This document shows positions 51,923 to 61,126 of a stretch of 64,000 nt of DNA, in pieces. The DNA is from Flavobacterium sp. HJ-32-4 (GTDB lineage: Bacteria; Bacteroidota; Bacteroidia; Flavobacteriales; Flavobacteriaceae). The DNA is taken from contig NZ_CP092832.1 in NCBI RefSeq assembly GCF_022532105.1, positions 1,178,001 through 1,242,000 on the forward strand. Direction: 5' to 3'. A program made the position numbers and the translations under genes. Numbering within the stretch: position 1 is the first letter of the stretch; each line of letters starts with the position of its first letter. Under the pieces are notes generated by a model. That model saw only the letters and a program-made list of their open reading frames with translations. It did no database searches and was not told the origin of the DNA.

Positions 51923-52690
51923 ATGAACCTCCTCCATTCGAAAATAGAAGGCACCGGCCGTCCGCTCCTCATCCTGCACGGCTACCTCGGCATGTCCGAC
52001 AACTGGAAATCACTCGCCCAACGCTTCGCCGCCGACGGTTTTCAGGTGCATGCCCTTGATTTGCGCAACCACGGTCGCAGTTTCCATTCCGATGAATTTA
52101 CCTTTGACGCCATGGTGCAGGATGTGCTGGCCTATGCCGACGCCCACTCCCTGGCCCAGTTCGACATCATCGGCCATTCAATGGGAGGGAAGTTGGCCAT
52201 GTTTTTGGCAACCACCCATCCCGATCGCATCGGCAGGCTCGTCGTGGCCGACATCGCCCCGCGGTATTACCGGCCGCACCACCAGGACATCATGGCCGGA
52301 CTTAACGCCGTCGATTTTTCCCAAAAACCCGATCGCGCACAGGCCGAGGCCATGATTGAACCCCATATTCCCGATTTTGGTACCCGGCAGTTCATTATGA
52401 AAAGCCTGTATTGGGTCGAACCCGGACAACTCGGCTGGCGGTTCAACCTGCCCGTTTTCAACGAAAAAATCGACAACATCGGACAGGCGCTTCCTGACGA
52501 CGCTACGTTCCAGGGGCCGACACTTTTCCTGAAAGGGGCCAATTCGCGCTACATCTCCGAACAGGATGTGGCCGATATCGGGCATCATTTCCCGGATTCC
52601 CAAATCGTCACCATCGCCAACGCCGGACACTGGCTGCATGCAGAGAACCCCAGAGACTTCTACGAAGCCTGCATCCGTTTTCTGAAGTAA
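51923..52690 (+). CDS. alpha/beta-fold hydrolase (YbfF-like)
   Basis: A 255-residue cytoplasmic hydrolase. The oxyanion-hole LLILHGYLG (15-23), nucleophile Ser86 in GHSMGG, and His near residue 236 in NAGHWLHAENP make up the usual catalytic set. DLRNHGRS near residue 46 is typical of the YbfF esterase group, which acts on short acyl esters. Substrate unknown. It may be co-transcribed with pdxJ, but the repeat between them (172 bp) makes this uncertain. Confidence 0.9.
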   Translation: MNLLHSKIEGTGRPLLILHGYLGMSDNWKSLAQRFAADGFQVHALDLRNHGRSFHSDEFTFDAMVQDVLAYADAHSLAQFDIIGHSMGGKLAMFLATTHPDRIGRLVVADIAPRYYRPHHQDIMAGLNAVDFSQKPDRAQAEAMIEPHIPDFGTRQFIMKSLYWVEPGQLGWRFNLPVFNEKIDNIGQALPDDATFQGPTLFLKGANSRYISEQDVADIGHHFPDSQIVTIANAGHWLHAENPRDFYEACIRFLK

Positions 52691-52707
52691 ATATTTAACT
52701 TTTTTTA

Positions 52708-52750
52708 CGGTTTTCCCGTACCCCCGCTACCCCCGGAGGCGCTACCTTTA
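52708..52750 (+). promoter_or_regulatory. putative operator plus promoter (copy 3)
   Basis: CGGTTTTCCCGTA at 52708-52720 (one change from copies 1 and 2), then exactly 22 bp, then TACCTTTA at 52743-52750. In this copy the motif is preceded by TA, making TACGGTTTTCCCGTA, whose outer bases are an inverted repeat. The next gene starts at 52865. Confidence 0.6.
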
Positions 52751-52783
52751 GACCTCAAAGGTTTTCAAAACCTTTGAGGTCTA
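52749..52783. repeat. near-perfect palindrome, 17-bp arms (family C)
   Basis: The same arms as at 18001 (TAGACCTCAAAGGTTTT), with C as the central base. It directly follows the -7-like box, as in copy 2 of the operator. Confidence 0.85.
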
Positions 52784-52864
52784 AACCGCACGCCCACTCG
52801 AAAATTCGCCCGCAGCGGTTATGTCAAATTCGCTACATTAGCATCGAAATCAAGTTTTGTATCT

Positions 52865-53215
52865 ATGCGTTTCCTGCTCAAACTTCTCCTCACTGCCGTC
52901 TTCATCATGGTCATCGGGCATTTCTTCCACCTGGTTGAGGTCCGCGATTCCAAAACAGCCATCATCGTCGCCCTGGTATTGGCCTTTCTTAACTCGATCG
53001 TAAAGCCGATACTGGTCATACTGACATTACCCGTAACGGTGGTGACACTCGGACTATTCCTGTTGATCATCAACGCCGCGATGGTCATGCTGACAGCCGA
53101 AATCGTCGGCCCCGCCTTCCATGTAAACGGTTGGACGTCGGCCCTGCTGTTCAGCCTGATGCTGTCGGTTTTCCAATACCTGGTGGAGAAGCTGATCAAG
53201 AAGAACGACAAATAG
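52865..53215 (+). CDS. phage-holin-family (DUF360-type) membrane protein
   Basis: A 116-residue inner-membrane protein with four hydrophobic helices (about 4-20, 30-48, 52-75 and 85-107). The FLNSIVKPILVILTLPVTVVTLGLF stretch, including LNSIVKP and LPVTVVTLG, is the signature of the PF04020-type family, annotated as phage holin family IV though mostly encoded in chromosomes. There is no lysis gene or phage gene nearby, so a phage role is not supported. It is preceded by the operator/palindrome array. Confidence 0.88.
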   Translation: MRFLLKLLLTAVFIMVIGHFFHLVEVRDSKTAIIVALVLAFLNSIVKPILVILTLPVTVVTLGLFLLIINAAMVMLTAEIVGPAFHVNGWTSALLFSLMLSVFQYLVEKLIKKNDK

Positions 53216-53274
53216 CACCCACCTCGCGCCTGCGTAATATGTAGTCGAATGGTGCGACGCTCGAAAAAATGTTG

Positions 53275-53282
53275 TACTTTTG
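53275..53282 (+). promoter_or_regulatory. -7 box for trigger factor
   Basis: TACTTTTG, 33 bp before the ATG at 53316. Confidence 0.5.
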
Positions 53283-53315
53283 CGCTCCGAAAATAAGACG
53301 CTAAAATACAGACAG

Positions 53316-54644
53316 ATGAATATCACCCGTACCCATATCGACGCTTTGAACGCCGTGGTTACCATTGAATTGGAGAAGGCAGATTACGAGCCACAGGTTG
53401 AAAAAGTGTTGAAGAGTTATGTTAAAAACGCCAGTATTCCGGGCTTCCGTAAAGGTGCCGTCCCGATGAGCCTGGTGAAAAAGCAATACGGAAAGGCCGT
53501 CCTGGCAGAGGAAGTTAACAAACTGCTCCAGGAGAACCTGAACAAATACCTGACCGAAGAAAAACTCGATATCCTCGGCAATCCACTTCCGAAATTCAAC
53601 GAGAACTTCACATGGGAAGACGAAACGTATTCATTCGACTTCGAATTGGGATTGTCTCCTGAATTCAACGTTGACCTCGGTGCCGCTAAAGGTGTCGTTC
53701 GCTATAAAATCACCGCCGACGACAAAATGCTCGACGAGCAGGTGCTGCGCATCCGTAAGCAATACGGCAAAATGAGCCAAAAAGAGGAGGTAGGCGCTGA
53801 TGACGACCTGTCAGGTACGTTTACCAACACTGAAAAAGGAATCGAAAACCAGGCACGCTTCACCCTCGACGTTTTCAAAGACAAAAACACCGCGAAAGCG
53901 TTCATCGGGAAAAAAGTAGGCGACGTAGTCACGCTGAATACCAAAGGGCTGTTTCCGGATGACCACCAGTTGATGGAATACCTGAAAGTAAGCCACGACG
54001 ATGTGCACGGACTCGACATCAACGTCGATTTCACCATTGAGTCGATTACGCATACAGAGCCGGCTGAACTGGATCAGGAGTTCTTCGACAAATTGTTCGG
54101 GGAAGGGAACGCCTCTTCCGTCGACGATATCAAAGCGCGTATCAAAGCGGACGCTGAAAACCAGTTCGAATCACAATCGAACCAGAAGTTCCTGAACGAT
54201 GTGACCGAAGCATTGGTCGCTAACACGACTTTTGACCTTCCGGGCGACTTCCTCAAGAAGTGGTTGCAGCAGGCAGGCGAACAGCCGCTCACGGCCGCCC
54301 AGGCAGAAGAAGAATTTTCACGATCTGAAAAAGGACTCCGTTATCAATTGATCGAAGGCCGTATCATGGCACAACACAACCTGCAACTCACATTCGACGA
54401 TCTGAAGTCGCACACTGCTGCCGTTATTCGTCGTCAGATGGCGCAGTTCGGACAAATGAATCCATCCGACGAAGATGTCGACGGAATCGTGGCGCGTGTG
54501 CTCTCCAACCAGGAGGAAGTACGCCGCCTGTCTGATCAGGTGATGGGTGAGAAAATGCTCAACCTCTACATCGAAAAGGTCGATGCCAAAGTAAAAGAAG
54601 TCACCTACGACCAGTTCGTAGCGGCTACCTACGGCGAGCACTAA
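53316..54644 (+). CDS. tig: trigger factor
   Basis: A 442-residue ribosome-bound chaperone. The N-terminal ribosome-binding domain carries GFRKGAVPMSLVKKQYG (residues ~44-60), a match to the GFRxGKxP signature. The central PPIase-like domain is reduced (~150-235), and the C-terminal helical arms run from ~250 on. The start at 53316 (MNITRTHIDALN) is chosen by homology over an upstream in-frame ATG. It heads the tig-clpP-clpX group, as in many bacteria, although separate promoters may exist. Confidence 0.94.
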   Translation: MNITRTHIDALNAVVTIELEKADYEPQVEKVLKSYVKNASIPGFRKGAVPMSLVKKQYGKAVLAEEVNKLLQENLNKYLTEEKLDILGNPLPKFNENFTWEDETYSFDFELGLSPEFNVDLGAAKGVVRYKITADDKMLDEQVLRIRKQYGKMSQKEEVGADDDLSGTFTNTEKGIENQARFTLDVFKDKNTAKAFIGKKVGDVVTLNTKGLFPDDHQLMEYLKVSHDDVHGLDINVDFTIESITHTEPAELDQEFFDKLFGEGNASSVDDIKARIKADAENQFESQSNQKFLNDVTEALVANTTFDLPGDFLKKWLQQAGEQPLTAAQAEEEFSRSEKGLRYQLIEGRIMAQHNLQLTFDDLKSHTAAVIRRQMAQFGQMNPSDEDVDGIVARVLSNQEEVRRLSDQVMGEKMLNLYIEKVDAKVKEVTYDQFVAATYGEH

Positions 54645-54814
54645 TCGGAAAATAGCTATCTTTGAGCGTCCGCGTCCCGGGCGCTCTTTTTTTTAATTGC
54701 TGTCGCCTTGTCAGTCCGTTTCGGATGGAATGCTTTTTGAGGACTTGCGGGGACTTCGTGAAAAAAAACAAAGAATCGAAGCAACCTTTTACCGATCATT
54801 TAACTCTTACCCAC

Positions 54815-55486
54815 ATGAACTACGGAAAAGAATTCAGGAAGTACGCCGTAAAACACCACGGTGTCAACTCTCTTTACTTTGACAAAATTACCGCGGCGAT
54901 GACGCCCACCAATATGACGCCGTATATCATTGAGGAGCGTCAGATGAACATGACCGCCATGGACGTGTTCTCGCGCCTCATGATGGACCGCATCATCTTC
55001 CTCGGCACCGGTGTCGACGACCAGATCGCCAACATCATCCAGGCGCAGTTGCTCTTCCTCGAGAGCGTCGACGCGTCAAAAGACGTGCAGATCTACATCA
55101 ATTCACCAGGCGGAAGCGTCTACGCGGGTCTTGGCATTTATGACACCATGCAGTACGTCCGTCCGGATGTCGCCACTATCTGTACGGGTATGGCCGCCTC
55201 TATGGGTGCCGTATTGCTTTGTGCGGGGGCAGCGGGCAAACGCTCGGCATTGCCGCATTCACGCGTCATGATCCACCAGCCATCAGGAGGCGCACAGGGC
55301 GTGGCTACCGATATGGAAATCAACCTGCGCGAAATGCTGAAACTGAAAGAAGAACTATACAAAATCATCGCCCAACACTCGGGTCAGTCGTACGACAAAG
55401 TACACGCCGACAGTGAGCGCGATTACTGGATGAAAGCCGATGAAGCCAAAGAATACGGCATGATCGACGAAGTCCTGAGACGATAA
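54815..55486 (+). CDS. clpP: ATP-dependent Clp protease proteolytic subunit
   Basis: A 223-residue serine protease that forms the two-ring tetradecamer working with ClpX. Catalytic Ser129 (GMAASMGA) and His154 (VMIHQPSGG) are visible, and an Asp about 50 residues later completes the triad. The N-terminal ~30 residues, before [15 protein letters not shown], are longer than in E. coli and may be a propeptide. The start at 54815 follows a GC-poor gap of 170 bp. Confidence 0.95.
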   Translation: MNYGKEFRKYAVKHHGVNSLYFDKITAAMTPTNMTPYIIEERQMNMTAMDVFSRLMMDRIIFLGTGVDDQIANIIQAQLLFLESVDASKDVQIYINSPGGSVYAGLGIYDTMQYVRPDVATICTGMAASMGAVLLCAGAAGKRSALPHSRVMIHQPSGGAQGVATDMEINLREMLKLKEELYKIIAQHSGQSYDKVHADSERDYWMKADEAKEYGMIDEVLRR

Positions 55487-55579
55487 ATCCAGGTTCTGGT
55501 CAACGGTTTACAAGGAACGTTTTTATAACACTCGCTCCCCAATTAGAACCCTCAACCCGGAACCCTCAACTGAAAAAGA

Positions 55580-56812
55580 ATGGCGAAAGAAGTATTGGAA
55601 TGTTCGTTCTGCGGAAGGAAAAAGCCTGAAACCAACCTGCTCATCGCGGGTATCAATGCCCATATCTGCGACTCCTGCATCGAGCAGGCGCATGGCATTG
55701 TCATTGAAGAACTGAAGTCCCGCGGCGGGACAAAAACCAACGGCGACCTGGTGCTGCGAAAGCCCAAGGAAATCCGTACGTTCCTTGATCAGTATGTGAT
55801 CGGACAGGAGCAAACGAAAAAAGTACTTTCGGTAGCGGTTTACAACCACTACAAACGACTGACGCAGGCACCGTCTGCCGACGACGTCGAAATCGAAAAG
55901 AGCAACATCCTGATGGTCGGGCAAACCGGCACAGGGAAAACGCTCGTCGCCAAGACCATCGCCCGCATGCTCGACGTGCCTTTGGCGATTGTCGATGCCA
56001 CCGTGCTCACCGAAGCCGGATACGTGGGCGAAGATGTCGAAAGCATCCTCACGCGCCTGCTACAGGCGGCCGACTATGACGTTGCCAAGGCCGAGCGGGG
56101 TATCGTCTTCATCGACGAAATCGACAAAATTGCCCGCAAAAGCGACAACCCATCCATCACCCGTGATGTATCAGGCGAAGGCGTACAGCAGGCGATGCTG
56201 AAACTGCTTGAAGGAACTGTCGTGAACGTACCACCAAAAGGCGGACGAAAGCACCCCGACCAGAAGTTCGTAGAGGTGAATACCCAAAACATCCTTTTCA
56301 TCGCAGGCGGCGCTTTCGATGGCATCGACCGCATCATCTCCAAACGACTGAACCGTCAGGCGGTGGGATATGCGACGTCGCGTAGCAACGACCATATCGA
56401 TAAAGACAACCTGTTGCAGTATATCACGCCGCGTGACGTACGTGATTTCGGACTCATCCCTGAAATCATCGGCCGACTGCCCGTCCTTACGCACATGGAT
56501 CCACTCGACCGCGAGGCACTGCGTGCCATCCTGACCGAACCGAAGAACGCGTTGCTGAAACAATACGAGAAATTGTTCTCAATGGACGGCATCCAGTTTT
56601 CCATCACACCCGATGCACTCGACTTTATCGTAGACAAAGCACTTGAGTACAAACTCGGCGCTCGTGGACTCCGTTCTCTCTGCGAGGCCATCCTCACCGA
56701 TGCGATGTACGACCTACCGGGCACCGACGAGAAAACACTCGACATCGATGTTAAGTACGCGAAGGAAACGCTCGACAAAAACCTGCTGAAGCGACTTGAG
56801 ATTGCCTCATAA
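55580..56812 (+). CDS. clpX: ATP-dependent Clp protease ATP-binding subunit ClpX
   Basis: A 410-residue AAA+ unfoldase. The N-terminal zinc-binding domain has Cys8, Cys11, Cys30 and Cys33. Walker A GQTGTGKT is at 114-121, Walker B ([10 protein letters not shown]) near 170, and the pore/ISRF-type sequences follow ([17 protein letters not shown], the RKH pore loop). A terminator follows 7 bp beyond the stop. Confidence 0.96.
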   Translation: MAKEVLECSFCGRKKPETNLLIAGINAHICDSCIEQAHGIVIEELKSRGGTKTNGDLVLRKPKEIRTFLDQYVIGQEQTKKVLSVAVYNHYKRLTQAPSADDVEIEKSNILMVGQTGTGKTLVAKTIARMLDVPLAIVDATVLTEAGYVGEDVESILTRLLQAADYDVAKAERGIVFIDEIDKIARKSDNPSITRDVSGEGVQQAMLKLLEGTVVNVPPKGGRKHPDQKFVEVNTQNILFIAGGAFDGIDRIISKRLNRQAVGYATSRSNDHIDKDNLLQYITPRDVRDFGLIPEIIGRLPVLTHMDPLDREALRAILTEPKNALLKQYEKLFSMDGIQFSITPDALDFIVDKALEYKLGARGLRSLCEAILTDAMYDLPGTDEKTLDIDVKYAKETLDKNLLKRLEIAS

Positions 56813-56814
56813 AA

Positions 56815-56843
56815 AAAAGAACCCGGTTATGCCGGGTTTTTTA
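56815..56843. terminator. bidirectional terminator between clpX and rsmG
   Basis: ACCCGG-TTATG-CCGGGT flanked by A and T runs. The T run reaches the rsmG stop codon. Confidence 0.85.
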
Positions 56844-57467
56844 TTTGTATTTCAGGGGAAGATAAACCACTTTCTTCGTCTCAAAAAAATCCTCTTCGAA
56901 AAACCCGGGAATCGGGTATTCCACCGCTTTCGGAAAATCCCGCAATTCTGCTGAAAGATCGCCGCCTTTCAAATACAGGATGCCGTTGGGTAACGCGTGC
57001 CGGCTGTCTTTCTTTACCTTACCACGCACCCACGCCACAAAATCGGGCATATTCGTCACCGCACGGCTCACGATGAAGTCATACGACGCGGTCACGTTCT
57101 CGGCCCGCAATTGTTCCGCTTTTATGTTCTGCAAACCCAACGCATCGGCCACGGCCTGCACCACGCGTATCTTTTTCCCGATGACGTCGATCAGGTGAAA
57201 ACGGGTCTCCGGAAAAAGGATTGCCAGCGGGATTCCCGGGAAACCACCACCCGTCCCTACGTCTAACACTGCGCTGCCCGGAAGGAAGGATTGCACACGG
57301 GCAATTGCCATCGAATGCAGCACGTGCCGCGTATACAGCTCCTCAATATCTTTGCGTGAAATCACATTGATTTTCGCATTCCAGTCGGCATACAAGGGGC
57401 CGAGTTGGGCGAATTGTTCGCGCTGCAACGGGGTCAGGTCGGGGAAGTAGTGAAGGAGGCGCTCCAT
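56841..57467 (-). CDS. rsmG: 16S rRNA (guanine(527)-N7)-methyltransferase
   Basis: A 208-residue SAM-dependent methyltransferase that modifies G527 in the 530 loop of 16S rRNA. VLDVGTGGGFPGIPLAI is the SAM motif, NVISRKDIEELYTRHVLHS is the RsmG N-terminal signature, and FIVSRAVTNMPDFV is a later conserved block. The start at 57467 (MERLLHYFPDLTP) is used. It is divergent from the aminotransferase gene at 57577. Confidence 0.95.
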   Translation of the reverse strand: MERLLHYFPDLTPLQREQFAQLGPLYADWNAKINVISRKDIEELYTRHVLHSMAIARVQSFLPGSAVLDVGTGGGFPGIPLAILFPETRFHLIDVIGKKIRVVQAVADALGLQNIKAEQLRAENVTASYDFIVSRAVTNMPDFVAWVRGKVKKDSRHALPNGILYLKGGDLSAELRDFPKAVEYPIPGFFEEDFFETKKVVYLPLKYK

Positions 57468-57546
57468 TCCTTTATTTTTCACAAAAGTACAGAAATAGCC
57501 GCCGTTTTTTGCCGTTTTTGCACTGGTTTCCGCGGGCATAAAGTTG

Positions 57547-57554
57547 TAACTTTG
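57547..57554 (+). promoter_or_regulatory. -7 box for aminotransferase
   Basis: TAACTTTG, 22 bp before the ATG at 57577. Confidence 0.55.
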
Positions 57555-57576
57555 GCGCGGACGTAACTACAACAAA

Positions 57577-58782
57577 ATGACAACAGCAACCACTACAAAG
57601 AATCCGTTATCCGATCGTATCAACGAGCTCCAGACGTCGCAGACGCTCGCTATGGCGGCGTTGGCCCGCGAGCTCAAGGCACAGGGCAAAGACATTATCA
57701 GCCTCAGCCTCGGGGAACCGGATTTCAATACGCCCGATTTCATCAAAGAGGCCGCCAAAAAGGCCATCGACGAGAACTATTCGACCTATCCACCCGTTGA
57801 TGGGTACGCCGAACTGAAAGAGGCCATCTGCCGGAAATTCAAACGCGATAATCATCTCGACTACAAACCGGCGAACATCGTCGTTTCCACCGGCGCCAAG
57901 CAATCGCTTTACAACGTGGCCCAGGCCATGATCAATCCCGGCGACGAGGTCATTCTTCCGGCGCCCTATTGGGTGAGCTACTACGAAATCATCCGCATGG
58001 CAGGCGGTATCCCGGTTGAGGTGCCTACGTCAGTAGAAACCGATTTCAAGATCACCGCCCAGCAACTCGAACAGGCCATCACGCCCAAAACCAAGATGGT
58101 GTGGTATTCGTCGCCCTGCAACCCGTCCGGTTCGGTCTACAGCCGCGACGAACTGGTGGCATTGGCAAACGTTCTCGAAAACCACCCGGATATCTACATC
58201 GTATCCGACGAAATCTACGAACACATCAACTTTACCGGTACCTACAGCAGCATCGCATCCATCCCCGGCATGTTCGATCGCACCATCACCGTAAACGGCG
58301 TGGCCAAAGCCTTCGCCATGACAGGCTGGCGTATCGGCTACATCGGTGCACCCGAGTTCATCGCGAAAGCCTGCACCAAAATGCAGGGGCAGGTGACCAG
58401 CGGCGCCAATTCCATCGCGCAGCGCGCCACCATCGCCGCAGTAGAAGCCGATCCGGTCGTATTGAAAGGCATGGTCGACGCCTTCCACCGCCGTCGCGAC
58501 CTGGTGTCGGGCCTGATCCAGGAGATTCCCGGCTTCAAATGCAACATCCCGGAAGGCGCGTTCTACGTCTTCCCCGACGTCTCGTTTTATTTCGGTAAAA
58601 CACTGCGCGGAAAAGAAATCGCCAACGCCGACGACTTCTCAATGTACCTCCTTGCCGAGGCCAACGTCGCGACCGTAACGGGCGATGCCTTCGGAAACCC
58701 GAACTGCATCCGTCTTTCCTATGCCACCAGCGACGAATTGCTCGTCGAGGCGCTGCGCCGCATCCGCGAAGCCGTCAGCTAA
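57577..58782 (+). CDS. class I pyridoxal-phosphate aminotransferase (aspartate-type)
   Basis: A 401-residue PLP enzyme, most like bacterial subgroup Ib aspartate aminotransferases. ISLSLGEPDFNTP (41-53), YWVSYYEI (131-138), SPCNPSGSVYS (179-189) and VNGVAKAFAMTGWRIGY with the PLP lysine at Lys244 are clear. C-terminal Arg in CIRLSYA binds the substrate carboxylate. Aspartate or a prephenate-type substrate cannot be separated by eye. Confidence 0.9.
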   Translation: MTTATTTKNPLSDRINELQTSQTLAMAALARELKAQGKDIISLSLGEPDFNTPDFIKEAAKKAIDENYSTYPPVDGYAELKEAICRKFKRDNHLDYKPANIVVSTGAKQSLYNVAQAMINPGDEVILPAPYWVSYYEIIRMAGGIPVEVPTSVETDFKITAQQLEQAITPKTKMVWYSSPCNPSGSVYSRDELVALANVLENHPDIYIVSDEIYEHINFTGTYSSIASIPGMFDRTITVNGVAKAFAMTGWRIGYIGAPEFIAKACTKMQGQVTSGANSIAQRATIAAVEADPVVLKGMVDAFHRRRDLVSGLIQEIPGFKCNIPEGAFYVFPDVSFYFGKTLRGKEIANADDFSMYLLAEANVATVTGDAFGNPNCIRLSYATSDELLVEALRRIREAVS

Positions 58783-58798
58783 GGAAGTAAAAGAATGT

Positions 58799-58892
58799 GG
58801 GCGTGCCCCTGCGGGTCGGGCTCTCCGCACTCGCTATGCCCTCCGCAGGCTGCGGGCATGAGCTCAAACAATCGCTCCGATCCCTCACGCGG
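58799..58892. repeat. dispersed repeat family B, copy 5
   Basis: GGGCGTGCCCCTGCGGGTCGG, then CTCTCCGCACTCGCTATGC, then CGCTCCGATCCCTCACGCGG. It is the shortest and clearest copy, between the aminotransferase and purT. CCCTCCGCAGGCTGCGGGC holds a small inverted repeat. Confidence 0.7.
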
Positions 58893-58949
58893 TAGCTTCG
58901 GCGCCGGAAATAGCGGTGGGTATTTGACCTTTAAAACACACAACACCAC

Positions 58950-60116
58950 ATGAAGAAGATTCTACTCCTCGGCTCGGGCGAACTGGGCAAAGAATTCGTC
59001 ATCGCCGCCCAGCGGATCGGGCAATATGTCATTGCGGTCGACAGTTACGAGAACGCGCCGGCTATGCAGGTCGCACATGCCTACGAGGTAATCAATATGC
59101 TCGACGGGGCCGAACTTGATCGCATCGTCGCCAAACACCAACCTGATTATATCGTCCCCGAAATCGAGGCCATCCGTACCGAACGGTTTTATGACTATGA
59201 AGCCCAGGGCATCACGGTTGTGCCTTCCGCGAAAGCGGCGAATTTCACCATGAACCGCAAAGCGATCCGCGACCTGGCCGCCAAAGAACTCGGACTCAAG
59301 ACGGCTTCCTATCGCTACGCCACCTCGGCAACCGAATTGCAGGAGGCGGTGGCGGAAGTCGGTATTCCCTGCGTGGTAAAGCCTTTGATGTCTTCCTCCG
59401 GAAAAGGACAATCGACTATAAAATCCGCCGATGACATCGAAAAAGCCTGGCAATACGCCGTCGAAGGTTCGCGTGGCGATGTCGTTGAAGTAATCGTCGA
59501 GGCATTCGTGAAGTTCAACTCAGAAATTACCCTGTTGACCGTCACCCAGAAAAACGGCCCGACGCTGTTCTGTGCGCCGATCGGCCACCGGCAGGAGCGG
59601 GGCGATTACCAGGAAAGCTGGCAGCCCGCGCTGGTTTCCGACAAAGATTTATACGTCGCACAGGATATGGCCGAAAAAGTAACCGAAGCCCTTGGCGGCG
59701 CCGGTTTGTTTGGTGTCGAGTTCTTCCTGGCCGATGACGGAGTATATTTCTCCGAACTGTCACCACGACCCCACGACACGGGCATGGTAACACTGGCCGG
59801 TACCCAGAATTTTTCCGAATTTGAATTGCACCTGCGCGCCATCCTGGGGCTTCCGATCGCCGGTATCGCACTCGAGAAAGTAGGCGCAAGTGCGGTAATC
59901 CTGGCCTCCGGGCATTCCGAAAAACCCGAATACAAAGGCATCGAAGCCATTGCGGCCCTTCCCAAAACCGACTTCCGGATTTTCGGCAAACCCACCACAC
60001 GGCCCTATCGCCGGATGGGCGTGGCGTTGGTTTCCGACACCCTGGATACGCCGGTAGAAGAGGTCATCGAAAAAGCCAAGGCTGCCGCGGCACTCGTGAC
60101 GGTCATCGGAGATTAA
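58950..60116 (+). CDS. purT: formate-dependent phosphoribosylglycinamide formyltransferase
   Basis: A 388-residue ATP-grasp enzyme that adds formate to glycinamide ribonucleotide in purine synthesis. [13 protein letters not shown] (4-16), [17 protein letters not shown] (~71-87), [15 protein letters not shown] (~136-150, the ATP-grasp P-loop) and [14 protein letters not shown] (~269-282) are family motifs. The 33 bp before it hold no clear promoter box. Confidence 0.95.
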   Translation: MKKILLLGSGELGKEFVIAAQRIGQYVIAVDSYENAPAMQVAHAYEVINMLDGAELDRIVAKHQPDYIVPEIEAIRTERFYDYEAQGITVVPSAKAANFTMNRKAIRDLAAKELGLKTASYRYATSATELQEAVAEVGIPCVVKPLMSSSGKGQSTIKSADDIEKAWQYAVEGSRGDVVEVIVEAFVKFNSEITLLTVTQKNGPTLFCAPIGHRQERGDYQESWQPALVSDKDLYVAQDMAEKVTEALGGAGLFGVEFFLADDGVYFSELSPRPHDTGMVTLAGTQNFSEFELHLRAILGLPIAGIALEKVGASAVILASGHSEKPEYKGIEAIAALPKTDFRIFGKPTTRPYRRMGVALVSDTLDTPVEEVIEKAKAAAALVTVIGD

Positions 60117-60127
60117 GCGGGAATCCG

Positions 60128-60135
60128 TACTTTTG
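60128..60135 (+). promoter_or_regulatory. -7 box for fabD
   Basis: TACTTTTG, 23 bp before the fabD ATG at 60159. Confidence 0.5.
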
Positions 60136-60158
60136 CGGCTGAACCAACAGCAACCCAC

Positions 60159-61031
60159 ATGAAAGCATATGTATTTCCGGGCCAGGGTGCCCAGTTCACC
60201 GGAATGGGAAAGGAACTATACGAAACCTCGCCACTTGCCCGTGAACTTTTCGAGAAAGCCAACGATATCCTCGGCTTCCGCATCACCGATATCATGTTCG
60301 AAGGCACGGCCGAGCAACTCAAGGAAACAAAGGTGACCCAGCCGGCCGTCTTCCTGCATTCGGTTATCCTCGCCAAAACACTCGGCGATTTCCAACCCGA
60401 TATGGTAGCCGGTCACTCGCTGGGCGAATTCTCGGCGCTCGTGGCCAACGGTACGCTTTCTTTCGAAGATGCCCTCCTTTTGGTCTCCAAGCGGGCGATG
60501 GCCATGCAAAAAGCCTGTGAAATTACGCCCTCCACCATGGCCGCTGTGCTCGGACTCGACGATAAAACCGTTGAGGATGTTTGCGCGTCGATTGACGGCG
60601 TAGTAGTCGCAGCCAACTATAACTGCCCCGGTCAGCTCGTTATTTCGGGCGAAACGACGGCGGTCGAGAAAGCCTGTGAAGCGTTGAAGGCCGCAGGAGC
60701 CAAACGGGCCCTGTTGCTTCCGGTAGGCGGTGCGTTCCACTCACCTATGATGGAACCGGCGCGGGAAGAACTGGCCGCTGCCATCGAAGCAACGACATTC
60801 CATACACCCTCTTGTCCGGTCTACCAGAATGTAACGGCAAGTGCGGTATCAGACCCAAACGAAATCAAGAAAAACCTGATCGTCCAATTGACGGCGCCGG
60901 TGCGGTGGACGCAGTCGGTGCAACAAATGGTGGCCGACGGCGCGACGCTCTTCACGGAGGTCGGACCGGGTAAGGTGCTCACCGGACTCATCGGGAAAAT
61001 AGACAACACCGTGGCAACCGCCAACGCGTAA
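60159..61031 (+). CDS. fabD: malonyl-CoA:ACP S-malonyltransferase
   Basis: A 290-residue enzyme that loads malonyl onto acyl carrier protein for fatty acid synthesis. FPGQGAQFTGMG is at 6-17, catalytic Ser87 lies in GHSLGE, and the catalytic His is in GGAFHSPMM near residue 195. Length is normal. No other fab gene is adjacent, and a terminator follows, so it is transcribed alone or with purT. Confidence 0.95.
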   Translation: MKAYVFPGQGAQFTGMGKELYETSPLARELFEKANDILGFRITDIMFEGTAEQLKETKVTQPAVFLHSVILAKTLGDFQPDMVAGHSLGEFSALVANGTLSFEDALLLVSKRAMAMQKACEITPSTMAAVLGLDDKTVEDVCASIDGVVVAANYNCPGQLVISGETTAVEKACEALKAAGAKRALLLPVGGAFHSPMMEPAREELAAAIEATTFHTPSCPVYQNVTASAVSDPNEIKKNLIVQLTAPVRWTQSVQQMVADGATLFTEVGPGKVLTGLIGKIDNTVATANA

Positions 61032-61035
61032 AAGG

Positions 61036-61066
61036 AACCGTCTCGAGAGAGGCGGTTTTTTTTTTG
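61036..61066 (+). terminator. terminator after fabD
   Basis: AACCGTCTC-GAGA-GAGGCGGTT followed by ten T. Confidence 0.85.
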
Positions 61067-61126
61067 GAGAGAGAGGTGAGGGAAGAGAGGAAAGAGGGAA
61101 GAGGAGAAGGGTATTCTGGCGCCTTC

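Noticed and set aside
52865..53215. Prophage remnant suggested by a holin-family gene
   Set aside because: No lysin, integrase, capsid or tail gene is nearby, and this membrane family is common in ordinary chromosomes.
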